A stretch of DNA of 64,000 nt from Levilactobacillus suantsaii (GTDB taxonomy: Bacteria > Bacillota > Bacilli > Lactobacillales > Lactobacillaceae), in NCBI RefSeq assembly GCF_004115745.1, contig NZ_QXIL01000003.1, forward strand, positions 62,001 through 126,000, given 5' to 3'. This document shows positions 55,756 to 64,000 of the stretch, piece by piece; position 1 is the stretch's first letter, and each line of letters starts with the position of its first letter. The position numbers and the translations under genes are program-made. Under the pieces are notes generated by a model, which saw nothing but the letters and a program-made list of their open reading frames with translations, was not told the origin of the DNA and searched no databases.

Positions 55756-56904
55756 TTAATTATCATTAAACTTGTCGCGCATCTTGTCGAAGAGGTTTCC
55801 CTTACCAGTACCCGAAACGGTCTCACCGCTGGCCTTTGCGAAATCGCGCAAGGCGTCGCGTTGACCTTTATTCAGGTTCTTCGGGGTCTGGACCTTGATG
55901 GTCACGCGTTCATCACCATTGCTGTTGCCGCGCAAATGTGGCACGCCTTGGCCCCGTAAGCGGAAGGTGGTCCCGCCTTGAGTGCCCGCCGGTACCTTCA
56001 GCTTGACTTTACCGTGGACGGTCTTGACCATGATCTCATCGCCCAGCGCCGCTTGCACGAACGAGATGGGTTGGTCGAAGTAGATATCGGTCCCATCCCG
56101 CCGGAAGTCCTTGCTAGGCGTGACTTGGAAGATGATGAAGAGGTCGCCATAGCCACCGCCATGGGTCCCCGCTTCACCTTGCCCTTGTAAGCACATCTGT
56201 TGCCCGTCATCGACCCCAGCTGGGATGGTGACTTCAACTTCGTGCTTTTGTTCCTCGTGGCCAGAACCACCACAGGTTGGGCACTTCTCTTTGATTTCTT
56301 GCCCCGTGCCGTGGCAGACCGGGCAAGGTTGTTGACTCTGCATACGACCCAGTGGCGTGTTGGTGACCGTCGTCACGTAACCCGAACCGCCACATTCGTG
56401 ACAGGTGACGGGTGACGTGCCCGGCTTAGCCCCGTTACCACCACAGGTGTGGCATTGGGCTTCACGGGTATAAGTGATGGTGGTCTTCTTACCAAAGATG
56501 GCCTCTTCAAAGGTCAGTGTCATTTGGTACTGGAGATCACGACCCGGTCGTGGCGCGTTTGGGTTCCGGCGACCGCCACCCCCAAAGAATTGGTTGAAGA
56601 TGTCGTCGAAACCGCCACCGCCGAAGCCACCGCCACCAAAACCGCCAGCTTGGCCGCCGCCAAAGCCGCCGAAGCCGCCTTGTGCACCGTCTGCTGATCC
56701 ATATTGGTCGTAGTTTTGCCGTTTTTGCTGGTCCCCTAATACATCGTAGGCTTCCTGCACTTCCTTAAACTTCTCCGCCGCATCCGGGGCCTTATTCAGG
56801 TCCGGGTGGTACTTCTTCGATAGTTTCCGGTAGGCCTTTTTGATTTCATCTTGACTGGCGTCCTTAGCGACGCCCAGTACACCGTATAAGTCCTTTTGCG
56901 CCAT
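55756..56904 (-). CDS. dnaJ: Chaperone protein DnaJ
   Basis: This 382-residue type I Hsp40 delivers unfolded proteins to DnaK and stimulates its ATPase. Domain order: J domain (1-70, KYHPDLNK with HPD about 33-35), Gly/Phe-rich linker (about 75-110), and a zinc-binding domain with four repeats [24 protein letters not shown] and CPTCGGSG (about 150-215). Two beta-sandwich substrate domains follow. ATG at 56904 follows GGAGGAAAACG. A terminator (56968-57000) and an extended -10 promoter separate it from dnaK. Confidence 0.97.
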   Translation of the reverse strand: MAQKDLYGVLGVAKDASQDEIKKAYRKLSKKYHPDLNKAPDAAEKFKEVQEAYDVLGDQQKRQNYDQYGSADGAQGGFGGFGGGQAGGFGGGGFGGGGFDDIFNQFFGGGGRRNPNAPRPGRDLQYQMTLTFEEAIFGKKTTITYTREAQCHTCGGNGAKPGTSPVTCHECGGSGYVTTVTNTPLGRMQSQQPCPVCHGTGQEIKEKCPTCGGSGHEEQKHEVEVTIPAGVDDGQQMCLQGQGEAGTHGGGYGDLFIIFQVTPSKDFRRDGTDIYFDQPISFVQAALGDEIMVKTVHGKVKLKVPAGTQGGTTFRLRGQGVPHLRGNSNGDERVTIKVQTPKNLNKGQRDALRDFAKASGETVSGTGKGNLFDKMRDKFNDN

Positions 56905-56948
56905 CGTTTTCCTCCCAATCGAATTCCGATATTAAAAAGCTACTAGTA

Positions 56949-56957
56949 AGAATAGCA
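56949..56957 (-). promoter_or_regulatory. Extended -10 promoter of dnaJ
   Basis: On the minus strand TGC-TATTCT forms an extended -10 with no strong -35; it would drive dnaJ separately from dnaK, starting about 40 bases before the ATG. Confidence 0.5.
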
Positions 56958-56967
56958 TACCTCGAAA

Positions 56968-57000
56968 CAAAAAGCCAAAGCCCTGCGGACTCTGACTTTT
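56968..57000 (-). terminator. Terminator-like hairpin between dnaK and dnaJ
   Basis: The minus strand has AAAGTCAGAGTCC pairing (with G-T wobbles) with GGGCTTTGGCTTT, then TT and a following T-rich tract, 31 bases after the dnaK stop. It probably lowers dnaJ output relative to dnaK. Confidence 0.7.
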
Positions 57001-57031
57001 TGCCCTAACTTATTGGCCAAGTTGGGTCGGC

Positions 57032-58912
57032 TTACTTCTTGTTATCGTCGTCGTGAACTTCATGGAAGTCCCCGTCAACGGTCCCGTCGTCCTTACCACC
57101 TTGGTTGGCATCGCCGTTAGTGCCTTGCGCACCGGCATCACCAGCCGTACCCTTAGCGTCGCCTTGGGCGTTTTGAGCTTGTTGGTATAACTTGACGGAT
57201 AGATCCTGGACAATCTTAGTCAAATCATCCTTCTTGGTCTTCATGTCATCGAGGTTGTTCGCTTCTTGGGCCTTCTTTAAGGCATCACGAGCGTCTTGGG
57301 CCTTCTTGATTTCGTCATCGGAAACCTTACCCTTAACGTCCTTCAACGTCTTATCGGTCTGGAAGAGTAACTGGTCGACTTCGTTCTTGGTGTCGACTTC
57401 TTCCTTACGCTTCTTGTCGGCCGCTTCGTTTTCCTTAGCTTCCTTCATCATCTTTTCGACTTCGTCATCGGACAAGCCATCGGAACTCTTGATGGTAATC
57501 TTTTGTTCCTTGTTGGTTCCCGTATCCTTCGCCGAAACGTTCACAATCCCGTTCTTATCGATATCGAACGTGACTTGGATTTGAGGAACTCCCCGTGGGG
57601 CAGCTGGAATATCAGTCAGTTGGAAGTTACCCAACGTCTTGTTATCTGCCGCCATTGGCCGTTCACCTTGTAAGACGTGGATATCCACGGCTGGTTGGTT
57701 GTCGGCCGCCGTTGAGAAGACTTGTGACTTGCTGGTTGGGATGGTCGTGTTCCGGTCGATCAACTTAGTGAAGACACCACCCATGGTTTCAATCCCTAAG
57801 GAAAGTGGCGTGACATCCAAGAGGACAACGTCCTTAACGTCACCGGTGATGACCCCACCTTGGACCGCAGCCCCTAAGGCCACGGCTTCATCAGGGTTGA
57901 TGGAGTGACTTGGTTCCTTACCCGTCCACTTTTGAACGGCTTCTTGAACGGCTGGAATCCGGGTGGACCCACCGTTTAAGATGACCACGTCAACGTCGGA
58001 AGCCTGTAAGTCGGCATCCTTCAAGGCGTTTTCGACTGGGACCCGCGTCTTTTCAACTAAGTCGGCCGTTAATTCGTTGAACTTAGCCCGAGTCAAGGAC
58101 TTTTCCAAGTGCAGTGGGCCATTCTCGCCAGCGGAAATAAATGGCAAGCTGATTTGCGCTTCCGTAACTCCGGAGAGATCCTTCTTCGCCTTTTCAGCCG
58201 CGTCCTTCAACCGTTGTAAAGCCATCTTGTCCTTGGATAAGTCAATGCTATTGTCGTCCTTGAAGCCGGCAATTAACCAGTCCATGATCTTTTGGTCGAA
58301 GTCGTCCCCACCTAAGTGAGTATCCCCGTTAGTGGAGAGCACGTCGAAGACGCCATCCCCCAGATCCAAGATGGACACATCAAAGGTCCCACCACCAAGA
58401 TCATAAACCATGATCTTTTCGTCTTTGTCTTGCTTATCCAAACCGTAAGCCAAAGCCGCAGCGGTTGGTTCGTTGATGATCCGTTTAACGTCTAAGCCAG
58501 CGATCTTCCCGGCATCCTTAGTGGCTTGCCGTTGGGCATCGTTGAAGTAGGCAGGGACCGTGATGACGGCCTGGCTGACCGTATCACCAATGTAGTCTTC
58601 CGCAAAGGACTTCAAGTGTTGCAAGATCATCGCGGAGATTTGTTCTGGCGTGTAATCCTTACCGTCAACGGTGACCTTGTAGCCAGATTCGCCCATGTGG
58701 CTCTTGATGGATGAAATGGTGTTCGGGTTGGTGATGGCTTGGCGCTTAGCCACTTCCCCAACTTGAGTTTCGCCGTCTTTAAACGCAACAACGGATGGCG
58801 TCGTCCGGGAGCCTTCCTTGTTCGCGATAATCTTTGGTGCGTTACCTTCTAGAACGGCAACGGCGGAGTTCGTCGTCCCCAAGTCAATTCCAATAATTTT
58901 GTTGCTTGCCAT
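57032..58912 (-). CDS. dnaK: Molecular chaperone DnaK (Hsp70)
   Basis: This 626-residue ATP-driven chaperone holds and refolds proteins with DnaJ and GrpE. The ATPase domain starts [18 protein letters not shown], with the phosphate loop [10 protein letters not shown] (about 171-180) and [12 protein letters not shown] (about 311-322). The linker [12 protein letters not shown] is at about 358-369, and then the substrate-binding domain and helical lid follow. The tail is Gly/Asp/Asn-rich and ends in DDDNKK, a poor match to the usual EEVD-like family ends. ATG at 58912 follows AGAGGGAATTTTTG. It is 49 bases after grpE. Confidence 0.98.
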   Translation of the reverse strand: MASNKIIGIDLGTTNSAVAVLEGNAPKIIANKEGSRTTPSVVAFKDGETQVGEVAKRQAITNPNTISSIKSHMGESGYKVTVDGKDYTPEQISAMILQHLKSFAEDYIGDTVSQAVITVPAYFNDAQRQATKDAGKIAGLDVKRIINEPTAAALAYGLDKQDKDEKIMVYDLGGGTFDVSILDLGDGVFDVLSTNGDTHLGGDDFDQKIMDWLIAGFKDDNSIDLSKDKMALQRLKDAAEKAKKDLSGVTEAQISLPFISAGENGPLHLEKSLTRAKFNELTADLVEKTRVPVENALKDADLQASDVDVVILNGGSTRIPAVQEAVQKWTGKEPSHSINPDEAVALGAAVQGGVITGDVKDVVLLDVTPLSLGIETMGGVFTKLIDRNTTIPTSKSQVFSTAADNQPAVDIHVLQGERPMAADNKTLGNFQLTDIPAAPRGVPQIQVTFDIDKNGIVNVSAKDTGTNKEQKITIKSSDGLSDDEVEKMMKEAKENEAADKKRKEEVDTKNEVDQLLFQTDKTLKDVKGKVSDDEIKKAQDARDALKKAQEANNLDDMKTKKDDLTKIVQDLSVKLYQQAQNAQGDAKGTAGDAGAQGTNGDANQGGKDDGTVDGDFHEVHDDDNKK

Positions 58913-58961
58913 CAAAAATTCCCTCTTTTACTGTTAGATTTTTAAAGTTATTGCGCAACGT

Positions 58962-59573
58962 TTATTGTGCCACGACGACCATAGCCGGTCGTAACACCCG
59001 GTCCTTTAACTGATAGCCCTTTTGGAGGACCTGGACCACCGTTTCAGCCGGTTGGTCATCGCTGGCCGGCACCGTCTGGACGGCTTGGTGCAAGGTCGGG
59101 TCAAATTTCTGCCCCAGCGCTGCTACTTCAGTCACGTGATTGCGCTTCAGGGCATCTTCCAAGTGATCGTAGGTCATCTGAACACCCTTCTTCAGCCCCT
59201 GAGCCGCTTCGTCGGTCGCTTTCACAGCCAACGCGCGTTCGAGGTTGTCAATCACTGGTAAGACGTCCTTAGCCAATTGCTGGCCATCATACTTGATCAG
59301 TGTTGCCTGCTCCTTTTCAAAGCGAGTTTGCATATTTTGAATCTCAGCTTCAGCTCTGAGGTACTTGTCCTCCATATCAGCCGCCTTTTTTTGCTCGGCG
59401 GCTAGCTGAGTTGCCTGTGGATCAGGCTTCTTAGCGGCTTTTGCCGTTGCTTGTGCATCAGCAGTGGCCTGCTTAGCCTTGTCAGTCGGTGCCGCTGATT
59501 GCGATTGGTCCTCAGCCGACGTCGGTTGCTTTGGTTGTTGATCTTCAGCAGATGTTGGTTGCTTATCAGCCAC
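58962..59573 (-). CDS. grpE: Nucleotide exchange factor GrpE
   Basis: This 203-residue dimeric cochaperone releases ADP from DnaK. The N-terminal region (about 1-55) is a disordered, Gln/Ala/Thr-rich tail with repeats of [12 protein letters not shown] type. A long coiled coil follows (about 55-110, [20 protein letters not shown]). The C-terminal beta domain (about 140-203) carries the DnaK-binding face, ending RPAMVVVAQ. The order hrcA-grpE-dnaK is standard. Confidence 0.95.
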   Translation of the reverse strand: MADKQPTSAEDQQPKQPTSAEDQSQSAAPTDKAKQATADAQATAKAAKKPDPQATQLAAEQKKAADMEDKYLRAEAEIQNMQTRFEKEQATLIKYDGQQLAKDVLPVIDNLERALAVKATDEAAQGLKKGVQMTYDHLEDALKRNHVTEVAALGQKFDPTLHQAVQTVPASDDQPAETVVQVLQKGYQLKDRVLRPAMVVVAQ

Positions 59574-59594
59574 GATAGAACCCCTTCCTTTCCG

Positions 59595-60632
59595 TTACTC
59601 ATCATAGTGTCGGTAGTAATCCAGCAATTTCTTGGCGAGCTCCTCGCGGAAAGCCCCCAGCAGACCGATCATCCGCGAATATGGCATCCGCGTCGGCCCT
59701 AAAATCGCAATCATGCCCCGACCATGTTGGTTAACATCGTAAGTTGCGGTAATCAGACTATAATACCGCAAAGCATCGTTGGTCATTTCGTTACCGATCT
59801 GTACGGAAATGTTATCCCGCGGTTGTCCCAAAACGTCGGCGATGTCGTCGGTCTTATCAATCAACGAATATAACGCCTTGAGCGAATCCACATCGCTGTC
59901 CTGGGAGAAGTTCAATAGATTCAATCGGCCACCCACGTAGAAACGCTCCTGCGCCGCCCGGGTCAACACATCGCCAAAGATGTCCAAGAACCCTTGCGGA
60001 CTTTGCAGATAATGCGTAATCTTCGCGGGAATGTCGGTCTGCAGTTTTTGTAACACTGCCGGGAGCGTCAAACCAACCAACTGGTCGTTGATCAACCGGA
60101 CGACCGCCTCTAATTGTTCTCCGGTCACCGCTTCAGTAACATCAAACGTTTGATTCTCCACGTCGCCACTATCAGTGACCAAAATCGCCATAATCTGACG
60201 GTGACCCAACGGCACTAGCCGAAAGCCACTCAACCGGCTGTCTTTCAGCTCCGGTTTCAACGTAAACGCCGTGTAGCTGGTCAGATTCGATAGAATCGTC
60301 GCCGATTGCGAAATGATCTCATCGATCTTGTGAAAATCACCGCCAAGTGACGACTGAATCATGTTTAAGTCATTCGGCCGCAACGGGTCTGGCTTAACCA
60401 AGTGATCCACGTAATAGCGATAACCCTCCACCGATGGGATCCGGCCCGAAGACGAATGGGTCTTGCGAATCAGGCCCAATTCCTCTAGCGCCGCCATTTC
60501 ATTACGAATCGTGGCCGAACTGACGTGAATGGGTAACTGCTTAGCTAGTGCCTTGGATCCCACCGGAACACCACTGTTGGTGAAATCACGGACAACGGCC
60601 CGCAGAATCATCATCTGTCTTTCTGACAGCAT
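59595..60632 (-). CDS. hrcA: Heat-inducible transcription repressor HrcA
   Basis: This 345-residue repressor binds CIRCE elements and holds the class I heat-shock operon down; GroEL is needed to keep it active. The N-terminal winged helix (about 1-80) has SERQMMILRAVVRDFTNSGVPVGSKALA and SSATIRNEMAALEELGLI. A GAF-like dimer domain fills the rest, with LNLLNF near 230. ATG at 60632 follows AAAGGGGTGATTGTG; the frame is open far upstream through the CIRCE, which is not used. It is the first gene of its operon and autoregulated. Confidence 0.97.
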   Translation of the reverse strand: MLSERQMMILRAVVRDFTNSGVPVGSKALAKQLPIHVSSATIRNEMAALEELGLIRKTHSSSGRIPSVEGYRYYVDHLVKPDPLRPNDLNMIQSSLGGDFHKIDEIISQSATILSNLTSYTAFTLKPELKDSRLSGFRLVPLGHRQIMAILVTDSGDVENQTFDVTEAVTGEQLEAVVRLINDQLVGLTLPAVLQKLQTDIPAKITHYLQSPQGFLDIFGDVLTRAAQERFYVGGRLNLLNFSQDSDVDSLKALYSLIDKTDDIADVLGQPRDNISVQIGNEMTNDALRYYSLITATYDVNQHGRGMIAILGPTRMPYSRMIGLLGAFREELAKKLLDYYRHYDE

Positions 60633-60648
60633 CACAATCACCCCTTTT

Positions 60649-60674
60649 TTAGCACTCACAATTTCAAGTGCTAA
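60649..60674 (-). promoter_or_regulatory. CIRCE element proximal to hrcA, 8-base spacer
   Basis: The plus strand has TTAGCACTC then ACAATTTC then AAGTGCTAA. It is the HrcA operator with one mismatch (G to A) and a spacer of 8 rather than 9 bases. It lies between the -10 box and the hrcA start. Confidence 0.85.
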
Positions 60675-60685
60675 GACACATATAC

Positions 60686-60714
60686 AATGTAGCAAACTCG
60701 CGTTTTTAAGTCAA
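60686..60714 (-). promoter_or_regulatory. Promoter of hrcA-grpE-dnaK
   Basis: On the minus strand -35 TTGACT (60709-60714) and -10 TACATT (60686-60691) have 17 bases between, flanked by two CIRCE elements. Confidence 0.8.
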
Positions 60715-60731
60715 GAAATCCAACAAGAAAT

Positions 60732-60758
60732 TTAGCAATCTCTTTCGTTAAGTGCTAA
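60732..60758 (-). promoter_or_regulatory. Second CIRCE element, distal
   Basis: The plus strand has TTAGCAATC then TCTTTCGTT then AAGTGCTAA, the normal 9-9-9 layout with two mismatches. It lies upstream of the -35 box, so the promoter is bracketed by two HrcA sites. Confidence 0.8.
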
Positions 60759-60794
60759 TTTACGGATTTTTTCCTTCCCAGTACGGTCTGCCGC

Positions 60795-61748
60795 CTAGTT
60801 CTGCTGACCGTGTTGGGCGAAGTAATCCCGGGTGTGGGCTTCGTCTCGCTGCAACTGTGCCACTAACCCTTCGGCACCGTCAAACTTGATTTCCCCCCGC
60901 AAGCGATGGTACCACTCGATAGCCACGGACTCACCATAAAGGTTGCCCTGAAAATCTAAGAGGTTCATCTCCACGGTGATCGGCCGGTCGTCACCAAAGG
61001 TTACGTTCCGTCCAACTGAGACCATCCCCGGGTACCAAATGGCCCCCACCTTTAAACGGGCGGTGTAGATGCCAATTCCGGGCAGCCACTCGTCTTCGGG
61101 AGCCAACACATTCGCCGTGGGGTACCCGATGGTTCGTCCCCGGGCTTCCCCGTGGACGACCAACCCGGTCGTACGGTAAGTATAGCCTAATAAGTCATTG
61201 ACCGCATCGATATCGCCGTCGCCCATAGCCTGACGAATCCGGGTCGAGCTGACTTTCCCTGTTGCAAGAGTCATTTCGGGAACCGTCTCCACACTAAAAC
61301 GCCCCTGAGCGTAATCGCTCAAGTTCGCCATCGTCGCGACGTCTTTTTTGCCGTAGGTGTGATCGAAACCCGCCACCGCGACCACCGTGTGAAACGGCAC
61401 CAAATAGTGGTCAACAAATTCTTGGGGCGTCTGGGCGGCAAATTCACCCGTGTAGTTAACCCAAAAGACCCGGTCAACGCCCAGCCGTTCCAGCTGTTGG
61501 AGCTTACGTTTCTCGGGGCTCAAATACTTACGGTCATCGGCTGTCATTGGCCGGTAAACCAACGCGGGATGGTGGTCGTAGGTCAAAACTGCGAGTTTCA
61601 CCCCGCGTTGTTGGGCCAAGGCCTTGGCTCGCTTGATCACGGCTTGATGCCCCCGGTGGACCCCATCAAAAAAGCCCATGGCTAAAACGACAGGATCTGC
61701 CGGAATTTTCTGCGGATCCAAAGGATGATGTATGCGAATAACTTCCAT
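60795..61748 (-). CDS. ribF: Bifunctional riboflavin kinase / FAD synthetase
   Basis: This 317-residue enzyme phosphorylates riboflavin to FMN and adenylates FMN to FAD. The N-terminal FAD-synthetase domain (about 1-180) has GFFDGVHRGHQAVI (about 26-39, the HxGH nucleotidyl-transferase motif) and the ISSTRIR-like SSTRIRQAM (about 170-178). The C-terminal kinase domain (about 185-310) has GRTIGYPTANV (about 203-213). ATG at 61748 follows GGAGAGAACAG. It is downstream of truB by 26 bases. Confidence 0.96.
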   Translation of the reverse strand: MEVIRIHHPLDPQKIPADPVVLAMGFFDGVHRGHQAVIKRAKALAQQRGVKLAVLTYDHHPALVYRPMTADDRKYLSPEKRKLQQLERLGVDRVFWVNYTGEFAAQTPQEFVDHYLVPFHTVVAVAGFDHTYGKKDVATMANLSDYAQGRFSVETVPEMTLATGKVSSTRIRQAMGDGDIDAVNDLLGYTYRTTGLVVHGEARGRTIGYPTANVLAPEDEWLPGIGIYTARLKVGAIWYPGMVSVGRNVTFGDDRPITVEMNLLDFQGNLYGESVAIEWYHRLRGEIKFDGAEGLVAQLQRDEAHTRDYFAQHGQQN

Positions 61749-61774
61749 AACCGGCTGTTCTCTCCTTAATGTGC

Positions 61775-62695
61775 TTAATTCACCGCGAACATTTTGAGCG
61801 GTTTATACTGTTGCTTCTCATCTGACCACTGGTACAGACACTTGGTCTCATTTTCGTAGGTCAAAGCCAACACGGGGACCTTAGTTGGGGTTGCTTGGGC
61901 CACTTCTTGCGCGCTTAAGAAGACCCCATTTTTGACCAGTTGCCACAGCTTGGCCGACAACGCCACGTGGGGGTAAGCCCGCAACGCGTAATCGATGGGC
62001 CGTAAAATGCTGGCGAGGTCATCGGCTTCAACGGCCGCGGCAACCTGGTCTAACGTGACGGCTTGATCGAGCGTAAATCCGCCACTTTTCAGCCGGGTCA
62101 AGGTCGCCATCACGGCCGGTACCCCTAATTTACGACCGAGATCGACCGCGAGGGTCCGGACGTAAGTCCCTTTCGAACACCCAATTTCAAAAGCAATCGT
62201 CTGGGTTCCCGTGCTGGCGTCAAAGTCGCCGGCACCCGTCAGGGTAAAGTAATCCACCGTGACGGTTCTGGTGGGCCGTTCGACCGTTTCCCCGGCCCGG
62301 GCGTACTCGTACAATCGCCGCCCGTGAACCTTCACCGCCGAGTACATCGGCGGGGTCTGCTGGATGGTGCCCGTCAAGGTTTGGGCCGCTTCAGCCACCG
62401 CTGCGGCTGTAAACGGCGTGCTTAGTGGTTGACGCGCCACCTCGTCACCGTCCAAATCTTCAGTCGTAGTGGCAACGCCTAACGTCACCTTACCCCGGTA
62501 AACTTTGCCGGATGCCATAAGGTACGGCACGACCTTAGTGGCCGTCCCGACACAAATGGGTAAGACCCCATCAACGTTGGGATCCAGCGTACCGCTGTGA
62601 CCCACGCGTTTGGTTTGTAAAATGTGGCGTAGTTTGGCCACACAGTCGAAGCTAGTCATGCCCCGTTCCTTGTGCAGGGGGATAATTCCGTTCAT
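61775..62695 (-). CDS. truB: tRNA pseudouridine(55) synthase
   Basis: This 306-residue enzyme makes pseudouridine 55 in the T-loop of tRNAs. The catalytic Asp lies in HSGTLDPNVDGVLP (about 34-47, G-T-L-D-P), with KxPPM-like QQTPPMYSAVK (about 107-117) and YARAGETVERP following. ATG at 62695 (MNGIIPLHKE) has GGAGG upstream. The frame extends to 62815 but contains the terminator hairpin, so it is not used. A strong terminator-like hairpin stands between rbfA and this gene. Confidence 0.96.
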   Translation of the reverse strand: MNGIIPLHKERGMTSFDCVAKLRHILQTKRVGHSGTLDPNVDGVLPICVGTATKVVPYLMASGKVYRGKVTLGVATTTEDLDGDEVARQPLSTPFTAAAVAEAAQTLTGTIQQTPPMYSAVKVHGRRLYEYARAGETVERPTRTVTVDYFTLTGAGDFDASTGTQTIAFEIGCSKGTYVRTLAVDLGRKLGVPAVMATLTRLKSGGFTLDQAVTLDQVAAAVEADDLASILRPIDYALRAYPHVALSAKLWQLVKNGVFLSAQEVAQATPTKVPVLALTYENETKCLYQWSDEKQQYKPLKMFAVN

Positions 62696-62714
62696 GAATG
62701 GGCCTCCGTTTCTC

Positions 62715-62748
62715 AAAAAAAAGGCCGGGGACAAAATTCCCCCGGCCC
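62715..62748 (-). terminator. Terminator hairpin between rbfA and truB
   Basis: The minus strand has GGGCCGGGGGAAT pairing with TCCCCGGCC, then eight T, only about 20 bases before the truB start. No clear promoter is seen between it and truB, so it may be leaky or conditional. Confidence 0.88.
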
Positions 62749-62844
62749 TTGCTTGCATTGCGTTTACATTTTGCGTCTCATTCTCGGGCCGTTGGGAAGC
62801 ACGCAACTTGGTCACGTGTCGTCCCGTCAGCTCAGCTACGGTCG

Positions 62845-63201
62845 TTACTCGTGATCTTGACGGTGCAAATCGTTCAAGAGTTCGTCGATGCGACTCCCGT
62901 ATTGTACAGACTTATCCCGTTCAAAGAAGAGTTCGGGCGTCTTGTAGATACTCAACCGGGACCCCAATTCGGAGCGAATCAGCCCCGTCGCCTTTTTCAG
63001 GCCCTGGGCGGTCTTCTCCGCCGACGATGCCTTGTCCGACAAGATACTGTAGTAAACGGTCGCCTCCTGCAGGTCACCCGTGACTTCGACACCCGTCACG
63101 GTCACGCCTTCCACGCGCGGATCACGCACCCGTTTGAGGAGAATATCCGTGACCTCGCGTTGTATCTCTTGTTCTAAGCGACCAACTCGATATTGTGCCA
63201 T
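62845..63201 (-). CDS. rbfA: 30S ribosome-binding factor A
   Basis: This 118-residue KH-fold protein binds immature 30S subunits near the 5' end of 16S rRNA. Family features are YRVGRLEQEIQREVTDIL (about 4-21), VRDPRVEGVTVTGVEVTGDLQEATVYYS (about 25-52), and LGSRLSIYKTPELFFERDKSV near the end. ATG at 63201 follows GGAGGCACAACGCA. It is located 19 bases after infB, the usual order. Confidence 0.97.
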   Translation of the reverse strand: MAQYRVGRLEQEIQREVTDILLKRVRDPRVEGVTVTGVEVTGDLQEATVYYSILSDKASSAEKTAQGLKKATGLIRSELGSRLSIYKTPELFFERDKSVQYGSRIDELLNDLHRQDHE

Positions 63202-63220
63202 TGCGTTGTGCCTCCGTTCG

Positions 63221-64000
63221 TTATTTAACCGGAACTTCCTTCATGACGTACGCTTCGATCACGTCGTCCACTTTGATGTCGTTGTAGTTTTCAATCGTTA
63301 ACCCGAGTTCATAACCCTGCTTAACTTCCTTCACGTCATCCTTAAAGCGTTTCAGACTGCCCAGCTTACCTTCGTAGACCACGACGTTATCACGAATCAA
63401 GCGGACATCACTGTCGGCCGTAATCTTACCATCAGTGACCATCCCACCGGCAATCGTCCCCACTTTAGAAGCGTGGTAGATTTGCCGAATTTCGACTTGA
63501 CCAATCACTTGTTCTTCGTAGGTCGGTTCCAGCATCCCCTTCATCGCCGCTTCGATCTCATCGATGGCGTTGTAGATGACGTTGTGCAAGCGGATGTCGA
63601 CCTTGTCGCTATCGGCTTGGGACCGTGCTTGTGGCGTTGGCCGCACGTTGAACCCGATAATGATGGCGTTCGACGCTTCAGCCAGCGTCACGTCACTTTC
63701 GTTGATGGCCCCAACGGCGGAGTGAATGATGTTGACCCGCACGCCAGAAACGTCAATCTTTTGCAAACTGCCCACTAAGGCCTCGACAGATCCTTGGACG
63801 TCGGCCTTGATGATGACGTCGACTTCCTTCATTTCGCCTTCCTTTAAGGAATCGAACAGGTTGTCCAACGTGACGTGGTTGGTGTTTTGGCGTTCCTTGA
63901 CCAAGGCTTCCTTGGCCCGTTCTTCACCAGCAGCCCGCGCCGTTTTTTCGTCGTCGAAGACCACGAACCGGTCCCCGGCTTCGGGCACGTCGCTCAACCC
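63221..64000 (-). CDS. infB: Translation initiation factor IF-2, C-terminal part (cut by window end)
   Basis: The last 259 codons of IF-2 are present, running past base 64000. They include the [14 protein letters not shown] segment and domains after the G domain: the [35 protein letters not shown] region and the final C1/C2 domain that binds fMet-tRNA ([33 protein letters not shown]). The GTPase domain lies outside. It is followed by rbfA, truB and ribF on the same strand, the standard nusA-infB operon tail. Confidence 0.97.
   Translation of the reverse strand, partial: GLSDVPEAGDRFVVFDDEKTARAAGEERAKEALVKERQNTNHVTLDNLFDSLKEGEMKEVDVIIKADVQGSVEALVGSLQKIDVSGVRVNIIHSAVGAINESDVTLAEASNAIIIGFNVRPTPQARSQADSDKVDIRLHNVIYNAIDEIEAAMKGMLEPTYEEQVIGQVEIRQIYHASKVGTIAGGMVTDGKITADSDVRLIRDNVVVYEGKLGSLKRFKDDVKEVKQGYELGLTIENYNDIKVDDVIEAYVMKEVPVK

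Noticed and set aside
56474-56713. Proline-rich 79-codon frame
   Set aside because: It is the reverse-frame reading of the Gly/Phe-rich linker of dnaJ.
1-64000. tRNA, rRNA, prophage, insertion sequence, CRISPR or plasmid-like features
   Set aside because: Looked for but none seen: no transposase, integrase, CCA-ending cloverleaf, terminal repeats or spaced identical repeats.

Overview
The window is a stretch of low-redundancy chromosome from a Gram-positive bacterium of the family Lactobacillaceae. Three things point there: CtsR and HrcA/CIRCE heat-shock control, two T-box leaders on tRNA-synthetase operons, and a teichoic-acid and dlt gene set, together with the conserved order phoH-ybeY-dgkA-era-recO-glyQ-glyS ... 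dnaG-rpoD ... trmK-nif3. Base composition looks close to or slightly above 50 % GC, which with the gene order would suit a high-GC Levilactobacillus-type species; that genus call is inference. No prophage, insertion sequence, CRISPR array, rRNA or tRNA gene was recognised. Almost all genes lie on the minus strand.

Layout, low to high coordinate. 1-66: 5' end of dnaE. 171-5130: a glycerol-3-phosphate/glycerophosphodiester uptake operon, transcribed ugpC-A-E-B-Q. 5324-7939: clpB behind a CtsR operator and a hairpin-rich leader. 8077-10861: pepT, nif3-like, trmK. 11005-14959: an Rrf2-type regulator followed by a giant MMPL exporter, placed between trmK and rpoD. 15218-18206: dnaG-rpoD. 18446-19324: a prolyl aminopeptidase. 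19617-22618: glyQ-glyS with a glycine T-box. 22908-27134: yqeY and then phoH-ybeY-dgkA-era-recO. 27279-29531: a quinone-reductase-like oxidoreductase, rpsU, and a PPDK regulatory protein. 29609-33787: a wall-teichoic-acid cluster (TagB-like, TagG, TagF-like) ending in nfo. 33982-38732: yitT, msrA, and hisS-aspS with a T-box whose specifier overlaps GAC and CAC. 39095-40815 (plus strand): a cell-wall amidase and a fructosamine-kinase family protein. 40902-46425: HAD phosphatase, and prmA-rsmE-membrane protein-rel-dtd. 46521-48934: mscL and four small proteins of unknown function. 49012-50844: lepA. 50967-55455: dltXABCD, including the 49-residue dltX. 55756-60632: hrcA-grpE-dnaK-dnaJ with two CIRCE elements. 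60795-64000: the infB-rbfA-truB-ribF group, infB being cut by the window end.

Functionally this is mostly housekeeping (translation, replication priming, chaperones, ribosome maturation, stringent response) combined with cell-envelope construction (WTA polymerisation/export and D-alanylation). The ugp operon could recycle glycerol phosphate, the building block of those polymers. The most interesting material is regulatory rather than a new protein system: possible dual-tRNA sensing in the hisS-aspS T-box, terminator-like hairpins inside the clpB and dnaG leaders and before truB, a symmetrical repeat around the rrf2 promoter, 10-bp-period direct repeats upstream of the teichoic genes, and a palindrome near a candidate start site upstream of an unknown gene. 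I found no convincing previously undescribed multi-gene system.
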